Below, in pieces: positions 17,295 through 26,800 of a stretch of 64,000 nucleotides of DNA. This DNA comes from JAWWOL01 sp033851545 (GTDB lineage: Bacteria > Actinomycetota > Actinomycetes > JAWWOL01), in NCBI GenBank assembly GCA_033851545.1, contig JAWWOO010000004.1:112193-176192 (forward strand), in the 5' to 3' direction. The notes below the pieces were generated by a model. The model was not told where the DNA came from. It worked only from the letters and a program-made list of their open reading frames with translations, and did not search any database. How positions within the stretch are numbered: position 1 is the stretch's first letter; every line of letters starts with the position of its first letter. Made by a program: the position numbers and the translations under genes.

Positions 17295-18052
17295 CTGCCG
17301 CAACCGTTGGGACGCCGACCCGGCGCGAACCGGAACTCCTCGGGCAAACCGTCGTCGTTATCGGCGGTAGCGCCGGCATCGGACTCGAGACGGCCCGACG
17401 GGCACGCGCCGAGGGAGCCGACGTCGTCCTCACCGCGCGCAACGCCGAGCGCCTGAAACAAGCTGCGCTGGAAGTTGGCGCGCGAAGCAGCTCGGCGTTC
17501 GACGCCACGGACTTCGCTCGCCTGGACGAGTTCTTCGAGGAGCTCCCGGAGCCCGTCGACCACGTGATGGTGACCGCTGGCGGCCCGTACTATGCGCCGC
17601 TGTCAACCATGGACTTCGACGAGGCGCACCGCGACGTCGAGGGGCATCTGTGGCTGCTGCTCCATGTCGCTCGCAACGCCTTTGACAAGGTGCGACCTGG
17701 CGGGACGCTGTTGTTCATCGGCGGCACCGGCGGCCGTCGCCCCGCCGTCGGCCTGTCGATCGTTTCGACCCTCACCGCCGGACTACCCGCGCTCACGAAG
17801 GGTCTCGCGCTCGAGATCGCGCCGGTCCGGGTCAACCTCATCGCCCCCGGCTTCGTCGACACGCCGCTGTCGGCGTCGCTGCTCGGTGATGGGCTCGAAG
17901 AGAGACGCGAGCAGCTCCGGGCGACGCTGCCCATCGGGCGCGTCGTTGGTCCCGCGGATGTCGCGGCCCTGGCCGTCCACATCATGACGAACACGGCCGT
18001 CACGGGGGCCACGTTCGACATCGACGGCGGCCAGCAGCTCGTCGCTGGCTGA
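17291..18052 (+). CDS. SDR-family protein lacking both catalytic Tyr and Lys
   Basis: 253 residues from ATG 17291, which overlaps the stop of the FAD enzyme and has GAGGAGG just upstream. The Rossmann motif (VVVIGGSAGIGLETARRA) and the C-terminal FDIDGGQQLV are intact. The segment aligned with Y-x-x-x-K reads SIVSTLTAGLPALTKGLALE, placing Val and Thr where Tyr and Lys belong. DHVMVTAGGPYYAPL replaces the usual NNAG. I recall a conserved subfamily with this sequence, so it is probably functional as a binding protein or an unusual reductase, not a degraded gene. Confidence 0.87.
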   Translation: MTAATVGTPTRREPELLGQTVVVIGGSAGIGLETARRARAEGADVVLTARNAERLKQAALEVGARSSSAFDATDFARLDEFFEELPEPVDHVMVTAGGPYYAPLSTMDFDEAHRDVEGHLWLLLHVARNAFDKVRPGGTLLFIGGTGGRRPAVGLSIVSTLTAGLPALTKGLALEIAPVRVNLIAPGFVDTPLSASLLGDGLEERREQLRATLPIGRVVGPADVAALAVHIMTNTAVTGATFDIDGGQQLVAG

Positions 18053-18083
18053 ACAAGGGTGCCACCTGAGAGGCGGTAGCTCG

Positions 18084-18677
18084 ATGCGCTCCGACATGAT
18101 TCCCGGCGGCACGCTCCCGGACTACGCGCTCCCCGACCACACCAGCACTGTCCGCAGTCTCAGCGAGCTCCAGGGCCGCGATCCGATGATCCTCACACTC
18201 GCCCGCGGTCACTACTGCCCGAAGGAGCACCAGCAGCACCTGGAGCTGGCCGCCTTCCAGTCGAAACTCGCCGTGGCCTATACCCAGATCGTCACGATCT
18301 CGACGGACGAACATCACACGTTGCAGGAGTTCCGCCTTTCTGTCGGAGCGCATTGGACCTTCCTCTCCGACCCTGGACGCACGATCCAGCAGGACCTGGA
18401 CATCCAGGAGTACACCGATCCCGAGCGGGATCCGATGATCCCGCACACGCTCGTTCTGAAGCCGGGCCTGGTCATCCACAGCATCTACAACGGCTATTGG
18501 TTCTGGGGCCGCCCCTCGATACACGACCTGTGGCGTGATCTGCGTGTGGCAAGCAGCAAGATTCGACCGGACTGGGATCTGAGCAGACCTGGACTCCGCG
18601 AAGCCTGGGACGCCGGCGACCATTCCTCCTTCCACGGGTGGGACCGGTCCCCCACTCAGCCCCCCAGGGCGCCATGA
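18084..18677 (+). CDS. Peroxiredoxin-like (AhpC/TSA) protein
   Basis: 197 residues from ATG 18084. LPDYALPDHTSTVRSLSEL leads to the thioredoxin-fold strand ILTLARGHYCPKEHQQH, whose Cys aligns with the peroxidatic Cys of redoxins. HWTFLSDPGRTIQQDLDIQE follows as in the family. No second resolving Cys is evident, so a 1-Cys mechanism or partner thiol is implied. It is 31 bases behind the SDR in the same operon, with an antioxidant or electrophile-defence role suggested by its neighbours. Confidence 0.85.
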   Translation: MRSDMIPGGTLPDYALPDHTSTVRSLSELQGRDPMILTLARGHYCPKEHQQHLELAAFQSKLAVAYTQIVTISTDEHHTLQEFRLSVGAHWTFLSDPGRTIQQDLDIQEYTDPERDPMIPHTLVLKPGLVIHSIYNGYWFWGRPSIHDLWRDLRVASSKIRPDWDLSRPGLREAWDAGDHSSFHGWDRSPTQPPRAP

Positions 18678-18740
18678 ACGAGCACCCGAGCCGATCGGAC
18701 GGCCCGGTTTCGTCACCAGGCAAGGAGGGTGGAGGCTGAT

Positions 18741-19577
18741 ATGCCGTGGTTTCCGGACTTCATCAGTGCCGTGGAGCTCGCGCGCGTGCAGACGCGCGCC
18801 GCCGGTCAGGCTGACCCGGTGGGGCAGTACCTCAGGGCGCTGAGTACGGGTGACGCCCGGGATCTCGAGGACGTGTGGCCCGGTGACGTGGTCATCTACG
18901 ATCCCCGCGCGGGCGAGATCCGCGGCCACAAGCAGCTGAGGGAGTTCGTCAGCCGGAACCTCTCCTGGATGGCTGAGCGCGGCGTCCGTACCGACGTCGT
19001 GGCCGCCACGCGCGGAGACGGTCGTGCTGTGCTGGAGCTGCTGGCCCACCTGGACGTGGACGGGGAGGACCTGGCGTGGCCGGTAGCAGTCGTGGCCGAG
19101 TGCCCCAACGATCGATCGGTGGTGTTCCGCACCTACTGCTCCCAATGGCCGGTGGACGGACGACGCCACGTCAGGCCTCCGATACTCGAACCCGGGAGTG
19201 CCGGCCCGGGTGATGTCGTCGGCCGGTACCACGCGGCGTTGGCGGCCGGCGACGCCGACGCGATAGTGGCCACCTTCGCGCCCGACGGCTACCTGCGGGA
19301 GTTCGTCGGCTCCCATTCAGCTCATCGCGGCACCGCCGAGCTCCGCTCGTACTTCACCCAATGCTTCAGCGCCGGAGGAGGCATCGGCCTGCAGTACTGC
19401 GCCGTGACCGACGACGGCGTGCGCTGTGTCCTGGAGTACAACTGCGTGCGCTGGGGCACCCACGACCTGTCGCCGCAAGCAGGCCTCGGTGTGTACGAGC
19501 GCGGCCCGGGTGGGCTGTTGGCCGCCGCTCGCGTCTACGACGACGTTGAAGTGCCCGTCGAGCAGGCGCAGGCCTGA
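18741..19577 (+). CDS. Tandem NTF2-like (SnoaL-type) protein
   Basis: 278 residues from ATG 18741, chosen because GGAGG sits five bases upstream; a GTG at 18729 lies too close to its own AAGGAGG. There are two copies of an NTF2-like alpha+beta barrel, about 20-135 (VGQYLRALSTGDARDLEDVW, VVIYDPRAGEIRGHKQLREF) and about 150-270 (VGRYHAALAAGDADAIVATF, SAHRGTAELRSYF). SnoaL-type domains serve as small-molecule isomerases, hydratases or binding proteins; the active residues cannot be assigned. It is the last gene of the cassette operon, and the right-hand helicase repeat starts 53 bases after its stop. Confidence 0.85.
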   Translation: MPWFPDFISAVELARVQTRAAGQADPVGQYLRALSTGDARDLEDVWPGDVVIYDPRAGEIRGHKQLREFVSRNLSWMAERGVRTDVVAATRGDGRAVLELLAHLDVDGEDLAWPVAVVAECPNDRSVVFRTYCSQWPVDGRRHVRPPILEPGSAGPGDVVGRYHAALAAGDADAIVATFAPDGYLREFVGSHSAHRGTAELRSYFTQCFSAGGGIGLQYCAVTDDGVRCVLEYNCVRWGTHDLSPQAGLGVYERGPGGLLAAARVYDDVEVPVEQAQA

Positions 19578-19629
19578 GAGAGAGTCACGACGGGGCCTCA
19601 GGCGTGGGGGCGTCGGACAGCGCCAAATG

Positions 19630-19936
19630 CTCCATGCGCCTACCGTGAACCGTTCGCGCCTGCCTGCCCATGACTAATCGGCTCCTGTGGCCAAGGCCTT
19701 CCGCAGATCACCGCTCGTCGCCAGCAGCGGTACGGCCGACTCGCCGACCGACCCGACCCACAGGGTGTCGCGAGCGCGGGTCATCGCGACGAACAACTCG
19801 CGGCGCATCAGCTCGAGCCGCTCGGCGTGCGCGTCCGAGTCCTCCTGCGAGCCCTTGGCCAGCCGCAGCGAGTACGCGTCGACCCGTACGCAGAAGACGT
19901 GCTTGTACTCCATGCCCTTGACCCGCTTGACTGTCG
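19630..19936. repeat. Direct repeat copy 2 flanking the redox cassette
   Basis: This stretch aligns nearly gap-free with 11963-12269 in the same orientation. The first 45 bases beyond the helicase stop are almost identical, and the coding part is diverged but clearly homologous. The two copies bracket about 7.3 kb with the SDR, MOSC, VOC, FAD and peroxiredoxin genes. The lengths agree to within a few bases. Confidence 0.75.
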
Positions 19937-20121
19937 CGACGCGGACCTGCTCGATGGTGACGTCGAGGTCGGTGAAGCCAGCAGTTCCACGTACGGGCCG
20001 ACGTGTCGGCGATCGTGAGCCTCGAGCGTGGGGGCGCACGGCTCGACCGGCTTGAGACCGTGCCGGTTAGGGACGGCGGTGTCGTGGTGCTCGATAGTGA
20101 CGTCGAGGTCGGTGAAGCCAC
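19674..20121 (-). pseudogene. 3' fragment of a UvrD-type helicase gene with a local duplication
   Basis: Minus-strand codons ending at TAG 19674 give the C-terminal UvrD signature: VRVATVKRVKGMEYKHVFCV and ERLELMRRELFVAMTRARDT, motifs V and VI of superfamily 1. Upstream, the codons for GFTDLDVTIE occur twice: the DNA GACGTCGAGGTCGGTGAAGC is found at about 19959 and again at about 20099, each within a longer near-identical stretch. A partial tandem duplication has therefore broken the gene. The helicase motor core is absent. No intact relative lies in this window. Confidence 0.75.
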
Positions 20122-20129
20122 CGGCCATG

Positions 20130-20600
20130 ACGGTGTTGGCTGGGGCTTCCTCGCGTCGGTGTCCGAGGCTCTCAACCTGGCTTTGCCCGGCGATAACGGG
20201 AACGGCGCGGTCTACCTGCGCGACATCAGGAACGGGACGCTGATCCAGGTCTCGGTCGGCCTGGGAAACGACGTGCCTTCTGTCAGCAGTTTTGTACCGC
20301 AGGTGTGGGCCGGTGGCAGCTACGTCAGCTACAGCTCCGACGCCGACAACCTGGTCGCCGGCGACACCAACCACCAACGCGACGTCTTCCGGACGGACAC
20401 CGTACGCGGGGTCACCCAGCTGATCTCCGTCAGCAACGCCGGCGCGCTCGGTGACAATGAGAGCAACGTCCAAGGCATGACAGCGGACGGGCTGCACGTC
20501 GTGTTCAGCTCCCCGGCGGACGACCTGGTCGCCGGCGACACCAACGGCTACCCGACATGTTCCTGCGCGACCTGGGGTGACGTCAGGTCTTGCAGGCAGA
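20130..20600 (+). pseudogene. Fragment of a secreted beta-propeller (PD40/TolB-like) protein
   Basis: One frame reads YLRDIRNGTLIQVSVG, VSYSSDADNLVAGDTN, RGVTQLISVSNAG and VFSSPADDLVAGDTNGY, the blade pattern of actinobacterial PD40/calcium-binding-like propellers. The next conserved piece (PDMFLRDLG) is one frame over and ends in a stop. No signal peptide, start or further blades exist. The fragment abuts helicase debris, so it was probably brought in by recombination. Confidence 0.65.
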
Positions 20601-20862
20601 GCTGTCTCCGTCCCCCTGAAGAGCTTGCGCTGCTCCCTAACGGATCGGCCAGTCCTGTCATCCTCCCCATGTTGCCGTTCGACCGAAGAGGCGGGCAGGC
20701 CTGCCTGGCCGAGCACGCTTGAAGTCGCCGGTCTGCTCCACGCCCCCCGCTCCGGGTCCGTCATGTACGAAGATCAGGTGGTCATGAGCCCACGGGGACG
20801 TGGACACCCCGGCATCCGCCCCCGACGACATGGGCGCACCGTACGACGCACTCGAGCCGTTC

Positions 20863-22323
20863 CTAGATGCTGGCGACTGCCGCGTAGGAACCGAGCCCGA
20901 ACGAGCTCGCTCGACTATCTTCGCCCTCGAGGCCGGCGAGCGCATCCGCCGCCTCGCTCAGGACGCGGTTAAGGGCCGAGTGCAGGCTATTGCACTGAGC
21001 CTCGATCTTGTCGGCCCCCTTGCGGATCGTCGTGGCGGCCTTCACGATCTCGTCGATCTTGGCCAGCATCTCGATGGCCTCCGCAACCTTCTCCTCCGCA
21101 CCGATCACGTCGTCGCTGTGGTGACGTGCACTCGCGGACACGGCGCTGAGTCGCAGCATCTGAACCACCGCTCGCAGCAGCTCGGGGCTGTCGACCTCAG
21201 GGTCAAACGCCATGACGACGCGGCGGCTGCCGAAACAGCGGATCAGGTGACCGCCGTTCTGTGCCTGCTCGCGCACCAGACCCAACGACGCCCCGGCCTC
21301 TCTGTTCCGCTCTGCCTCGTCGAGGTAGTCGTTCCAGTTTGCGCGCCTGGAGTCTGTCAGCTCAAGCACCACCCGTGCCGAGCCGCCGTCAACCGACAGA
21401 ACAGCGTCGCCCTTGAGGCATCGCGGAATGGCTCCGGCAATCTTGCCGGTCTCCGTGTACTCGTCGCCCAGTCCCGCAGCGACGTGCTGCATGACCAGGC
21501 CGACCGCCTGCTCGTACGTCGCGCCCTTGAGCGTGCTGACGTTAGCGAGACTCTCGCGGGCGGCCTTGACGGAGTTGGCTACGTTGACAGCGGTGGCGAG
21601 GTCCTCCACCTTCGCGACGAGCATGAGCTGATCGGCCTTGAGGGTCCGAACCAGCGCTTCCTGCTGGTCCTGCAAAGCCCTCGTGTGCTTGGCAACGGGA
21701 GAGGTGGGGTCAGATGGGTCGAACTGCCGCGCTGCTCTCGCCAGCAGCGAGTCCGTCTGCTCCGCGATGCGCCTGTCAAGCTTGCCGCCGAACTGCTCGA
21801 GCAGCGGGCTCAAGCGCTCGACCAGCTCTGGGTTCTCTCCACCAAGCAGGCGCTGAATCTCGTCGCGCAGGGTGGACGTAGCCGCGGAGACATCTTCGGC
21901 ATAGGCCTTGCGACCATCGGCCGAAGCATCGGCGAGTGCCTGCTTCGTGTCCTCAGTCATTTGCCGCACGGCACCGTGCACCTGCAGCAGGCTCTTCTTG
22001 GTCGACTCCGCCGCACGGGCGCTGGCCTCGACCGTGTGCTCGCCAACCTGCGCGACGATCTGCTCAAGGTCATGCTTGTCCTGCCGACCTCCGGCGGACT
22101 GCAATACATAGGCACCGAGAGCGATCGTCCTCGTAACGAAGGCGGACAGGTCCGCTCCCGCCGCCTCCCATGGTGCGACCGGCTCAGCCCGGCGGCCGGT
22201 CGTCCACCGCAGTGACTCCGCGAGCACGGACGGGTCCTGCACCGTGAGATCGTTGATGATGATCGCTGGTGGGCCACCGTCTAGCCATGCTCCGGTCCTG
22301 CGATCGACAGGCTCGAAGCCCAT
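20863..22323 (-). CDS. Coiled-coil protein with nuclease-fold-like C-terminal domain
   Basis: 486 residues from ATG 22323 (GGGAG seven bases upstream). The frame extends 28 codons further, but that part is unconvincing. The N-terminal third is a soluble domain (AIIINDLTVQDPSVLAESLR). A long helical, coiled-coil-like stretch follows (about 95-270, rich in Glu/Lys/Ala heptads), then a compact C-terminal domain (ATYEQAVGLVMQHVAAGLGD, KGDAVLSVDGGSARVVLELT, NWNDYLDEAERNREAGASLG) and a closing helical region. The C-terminal domain resembles RmuC/DUF2130-type PD-(D/E)xK folds, with acidic residues at GD and ELTD but no clear catalytic Lys. I do not recognise a named family. A DNA-end or scaffold role is only a guess. 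Confidence 0.75.
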   Translation of the reverse strand: MGFEPVDRRTGAWLDGGPPAIIINDLTVQDPSVLAESLRWTTGRRAEPVAPWEAAGADLSAFVTRTIALGAYVLQSAGGRQDKHDLEQIVAQVGEHTVEASARAAESTKKSLLQVHGAVRQMTEDTKQALADASADGRKAYAEDVSAATSTLRDEIQRLLGGENPELVERLSPLLEQFGGKLDRRIAEQTDSLLARAARQFDPSDPTSPVAKHTRALQDQQEALVRTLKADQLMLVAKVEDLATAVNVANSVKAARESLANVSTLKGATYEQAVGLVMQHVAAGLGDEYTETGKIAGAIPRCLKGDAVLSVDGGSARVVLELTDSRRANWNDYLDEAERNREAGASLGLVREQAQNGGHLIRCFGSRRVVMAFDPEVDSPELLRAVVQMLRLSAVSASARHHSDDVIGAEEKVAEAIEMLAKIDEIVKAATTIRKGADKIEAQCNSLHSALNRVLSEAADALAGLEGEDSRASSFGLGSYAAVASI

Positions 22324-22598
22324 GCCATCACTCCCTCGTTCGTATGCCGAGGTATGTGTATCGGCAGGTTCCGGCTGGCTTTGAGTGGCAGCCGTCGCCG
22401 TTGTCACTGGGCGTGAGACAACGTCCCGGCCGCGGTTACCGAGAGCGCGGGCGGTGCGTCATGGCAAGCGTCTTGCCATGACCGCCCGTGATGGTCATCT
22501 CGGCACCGGGTGACGGTATCCCCGTCTCGCAGCGCTTCGGATGTCGGTCGGTGGCAGGCGACCGAGTATCCATCCTTCAACAGCGTTCAAGCTGGCTG

Positions 22599-23642
22599 TC
22601 AGCCATAGAAGAGCGCCAGCGGAGCGGCGAGATCAGCCGGTACTACGCCAGTTTTTGCAACAGGCACAGCATCAAGGGTGGAGGTGGGCGTTTGGCCGAA
22701 GCACGTCTCCGAGCCTCCTTGCCTAACTGCCTGCAACAAGACGTTAGCTTTGGGGCCCTCGGGCTGGTAAACATCCATGCCCGCTATTGATGTGTCGTTC
22801 GCGGCAATGCCCAGTCGCGTAAATGTGGCTTGCGACGGGGCCGTCTCCACGGCTGCCATGCCCGTGTCGTATGTATTGAGGTACGCCTGACCGCTGCAGT
22901 CCGCGGTCGTATAATAAAGTTTCACATTTTCTAGCCACGGGAAGAATCGCCCGGCCGCCATGTCAACTAGCCAAAGCCGGCCGCCGTACAAAGTTTCTAC
23001 GGTCCCAGCGACTACGCTGCCGCTGACACCCGCCATAGGACGGCCCAGGTAGGGACCGACGACGGAACCATGGGCGGTGGATAGCGTTACTGATGGTCCA
23101 GCTGGCCCTGCGGGTCCGGCCGGGCCGGTCAACCCTGTGGGGCCAGCTGCTCCGACGGAACCTACCGCTCCAGCGGGGCCTGCCGGACCCGTGAGACCGG
23201 CAGGACCTACGGGACCAGCTGAGCCTGTTTCTCCTGTCGGTCCAGTCGGTCCAGTCGGTCCAGTCGGGCCCGCGGGGCCTGCGGAGCCTGCACCAGGCCC
23301 CGCAGGCCCAGTTGCCCCGGTCAGGCCCGGAGCTCCGGCAGGACCCGTCGCGCCTGTACCGCCAGTGGCGCCAGTGGCGCCAGTGGCGCCTTGTATACCC
23401 CGCGGGCCCGGTGCTCCGCTAGGACCCTTTGGCCCAGGACCAGACGACCAAGACAACTGGCGCTCGCCGGGGCGGCACTTATGCGCGGCCCTCGGGTCGA
23501 GAATTCTCACCGCCCCAGACTTGGGTACGTAACAGGCGGCGATGGTTGCGGATGGCACCGTGGAGCGGCCCCAGGCGAGGCCCCCCAAACCAACGCTGCC
23601 AAACAGCACCAATGCCCCAAATGTGGTCATCTGTCTGCGCAC
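22599..23642 (-). CDS. Secreted collagen-like protein
   Basis: 347 residues. An N-terminal hydrophobic segment (TTFGALVLFGSVGLGGLAW) probably exports it, and a short domain IAACYVPKSGAVRILD is common in actinobacterial collagen-like proteins. Then comes about 110 residues of Gly-X-Y triplets, such as GPTGPTGPTGPTGETG and GAPGLTGATGPAGPG. A C-terminal domain with two Cys (YTTADCSGQAYLNTY, GGSETCFGQTP) follows and could be a trimerisation or receptor-like head. Bacterial collagens form surface filaments. The DNA of the triplets is a visible short-repeat tract (23090-23420). Confidence 0.82.
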   Translation of the reverse strand: MRRQMTTFGALVLFGSVGLGGLAWGRSTVPSATIAACYVPKSGAVRILDPRAAHKCRPGERQLSWSSGPGPKGPSGAPGPRGIQGATGATGATGGTGATGPAGAPGLTGATGPAGPGAGSAGPAGPTGPTGPTGPTGETGSAGPVGPAGLTGPAGPAGAVGSVGAAGPTGLTGPAGPAGPAGPSVTLSTAHGSVVGPYLGRPMAGVSGSVVAGTVETLYGGRLWLVDMAAGRFFPWLENVKLYYTTADCSGQAYLNTYDTGMAAVETAPSQATFTRLGIAANDTSIAGMDVYQPEGPKANVLLQAVRQGGSETCFGQTPTSTLDAVPVAKTGVVPADLAAPLALFYG

Positions 23643-23847
23643 GATTACTCCAAGCCTGGCTGGGTGGGCACCTGAACTTTAGCGCCTGGTACAGGTGGGT
23701 TGTTGCACTGCTCGCACCTGTCCTGCGTGGGCTGCCGCAAAGCTTGGCGGCCAATGGTGAGCACCTCCGACGCGGCTGCCGCGCTCGCGGGCCTGGACTT
23801 GCGAAAGAATGACCGGCGTCCGTGGCGGGTATGGCAAGCTGTCCGCC

Positions 23848-26800
23848 ATGGGGGATCTGCCTACCGGTGTCTACGAGCGAGTCCTCACCGAGCAACTGGT
23901 CGCTCAGCTGGTGGGGCTCTCGGAGCAGAGCGCCGACATCGACGCGGCCGAGGCGGCGGGCGACCTTGCCGATCACCTGACCGCGGCGATCGCTCGTACG
24001 CTCCATGATCTGCCGATCGACCATCGGGTGGACAAAGCCAACGCCATCCTTGCGCTGCTCGGTGACGCCGACCGCATCGTGGCCGGCCCCCGTCAGCTAC
24101 TCCGAGTCGCGCGGCTCGAAGAGCCGGGGGTCTGGCGCCTCCTCGAGACGCGGCCCCGGGTGCCGATGTCGCGGCCGGCCCTGCTGACCAACTCGCACAG
24201 TGATCCCAAGTTGGGCGAGGAGCTGCGAGCCGAGCTCGCTACCGCCGACCGGGTTGACCTGCTCTGCGCCTTCGTCAAGTGGTACGGCCTCCGTGTGCTC
24301 GAAGAGCAGCTGCGGGGCCTCAAGGAGCGCAGCGTGCGGCTCCGCGTGCTCACCTCCACGTACATGGGCGCGACCGACCGGACTGCTCTTGATCGTCTGG
24401 TGCGGGACTTCGGAGCCGAGGTCCGCGTTAACTACGAGACCCAGTCGACCCGCCTCCACGCCAAGGCCTGGCTGTTCCGACGCAACACCGGCACGGACAC
24501 GGCATACGTCGGCTCGTCCAACCTGAGCAGGGCTGCTCTGCTGGACGGCCTCGAGTGGAACGTCCGGCTGGCCGGAGCGCACACACCGGAGTTGATCGCG
24601 AAGTTCGGCGCAACGTTCGACTCCTACTGGGAGGACGCCGCCTTCCTGCCGTACGACCCGGACACCGACGGCGACCGGCTCGACCAGGCGCTGGCGGTGG
24701 CCGGCGGGCTGACAGACCGGACCACAGCGACCTTCGCCGTCAGCGGACTGCAGGTCCGCCCCTACCCCCACCAGCAGCAGATCCTCGACGCACTGGACAC
24801 CGAGCGACAGATCCACGACCGGCACCGCAACCTCGTGGTCGCGGCGACCGGCACGGGCAAGACGGTCATCGCGGCCCTCGACTACGCACGGATGCCCAAT
24901 CGGCCGTCGCTGCTGTTCGTCGCCCACCGCAAGGAGATCCTGCTCCAGTCGTTGCGGACCTACCGCGAGGGGCTGCTCGACGGCAACTTCGGCGAACTCT
25001 GGGGCGACGGCCAACGGCCGGTGCACTGGCGCCACGTCTTCGCCAGCATCCAGAGCCTGTCCGGCCTGAGCCTGGACCAGCTGAAGGCTCTCGAGTACGA
25101 CGTGGTTGTCGTCGACGAGTTTCACCACGCCGAGGCAGCGACGTACACCCGGCTGCTTGACAACCTTGACCCCGTCGAGCTGCTCGGCCTGACCGCGACG
25201 CCCGAGCGCACTGACGGCATCGACGTACGGGACCAGTTCGGTGGTCGCGCGGCCTTCGAACTACGGCTGTGGGACGCGCTGGAGTCCGACCTGCTCTGCC
25301 CGTTCCACTACTTCGGGGTCAGCGACAACACCGACCTGTCACAACTGGACTGGCGCAGGGGTGAGTACGACACAGCTGGGCTCACTCGGGTCTACACCGC
25401 CGATGACGCCCGCGTGCGGATCGTGCTGGCGCAGCTGCGTGACAAGATCGTGAACCCGCTAGCCATGAAGGCATTGGGCTTTTGTGTCTCCGTTGCGCAC
25501 GCGGAGTACATGGCCGGCCAGTTCAACCAGCACGGCATCCCCGCTCTCGCAGTGTCCGCATCAACCTCACGCGACCAACGTGCGACGGCCTTGACAGCGC
25601 TCAAGACCGGCGACGTCAACGTCCTGTTCGCCGTGGACCTGTTCAACGAAGGTCTCGACGTGCCGGACGTCGACACGCTGCTCCTCCTGAGGCCCACCCA
25701 GTCGGCGACCGTCTTCCTGCAGCAACTCGGCCGCGGGCTGCGGCGTACGGCGGACAAGCCGGTGCTCACGGTGCTCGACTTCATCGGCCAGCAGCGCCGG
25801 GAATTCCGCTTTGACCTTAAGTACCGCGCCCTGACCGGGGCCACTCGGCGTGGCCTCGAGCAACAGGTCGAGCGCGGCTTCGCGTTCCTGCCCTCCGGGT
25901 GTGAGTTGGTCCTGGATCGCGTGTCGCGGGAGCAGATCCTGGACAACGTCCGGCGCCAGCTCAAGCTGAACAAGAACCAGCTGGCCCAGGAGGTCCGCAA
26001 TCATGGGGATCTTGATCTCGCCACCTGGCTCGAGGAGAGCGGCCGGGAGCTTGCCGACGTGTTCCGCAACAACGGCTCGTGGACCTCTCTGCGGCGGGCG
26101 GCCGGGCTGCCGGCCGCAGAGGCCGGCCCGGACGAGGAGGCTCTCCTGCGCCGGGTAAGTGCGTTCAGTCAAGTCGACGACCAAGAACGTGCCCTCGTCT
26201 ACAACAGGCTGCTTGCCGAACCCTTCCGCTACGACGAGCTCTGGGAGCGCGAGCAGCGTTATGCCCGCATGATGTTCTTCTCGCTCTGGCGTAGCGGTGG
26301 CGGCTTCGCGTCCTACCAAGAGGGCTTCGACGCGCTGCAGCAGCACCCGGCGGTACGGGACGAGCTCCGCCAGGTCATCGCCCTGGGACTGGCCAAGGCC
26401 CAGCACGTGACCCGGCCGCTCGAGTCCGGGATGCAGCAAGTGACGTTGCGCACCGATGCCCACTACACGGCCGAGGAAGTGCTCTCGGCCCTGGACTATT
26501 GCTCGCTCGAGCGGCTGCCCTCATCCTTCCGGGAAGGTGTGCTCTGGGCCGAGACCGCTCAGACCGACGCCTTCTTCGTGACCCTCAAGAAGACCGAGCG
26601 CGACTACTCACCCACCACGATGTATCGCGACTACGCGATCTCGCCGGCACTGTTTCACTGGGAGTCGCAGAGCCGGACGTCGGTCGACTCAGCCACTGGT
26701 CGTCGCTATCTGACCCAGCGCGAGACTGGCACGCACGTCCTCCTGCTCGCCCGCGAGACGAAGTCCAACGAGTGGAGTGGCACCCAGTCCTACACCTGCC

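Noticed and set aside
20003..20722. Plus-strand 239-codon ORF as an intact gene
   Set aside because: Its start lies in antisense helicase debris, and the propeller homology leaves the frame before the stop.
23090..23420. Short direct repeats resembling a repeat array
   Set aside because: They encode Gly-X-Y triplets of the collagen-like gene; no CRISPR repeat-spacer pattern is present in the window.
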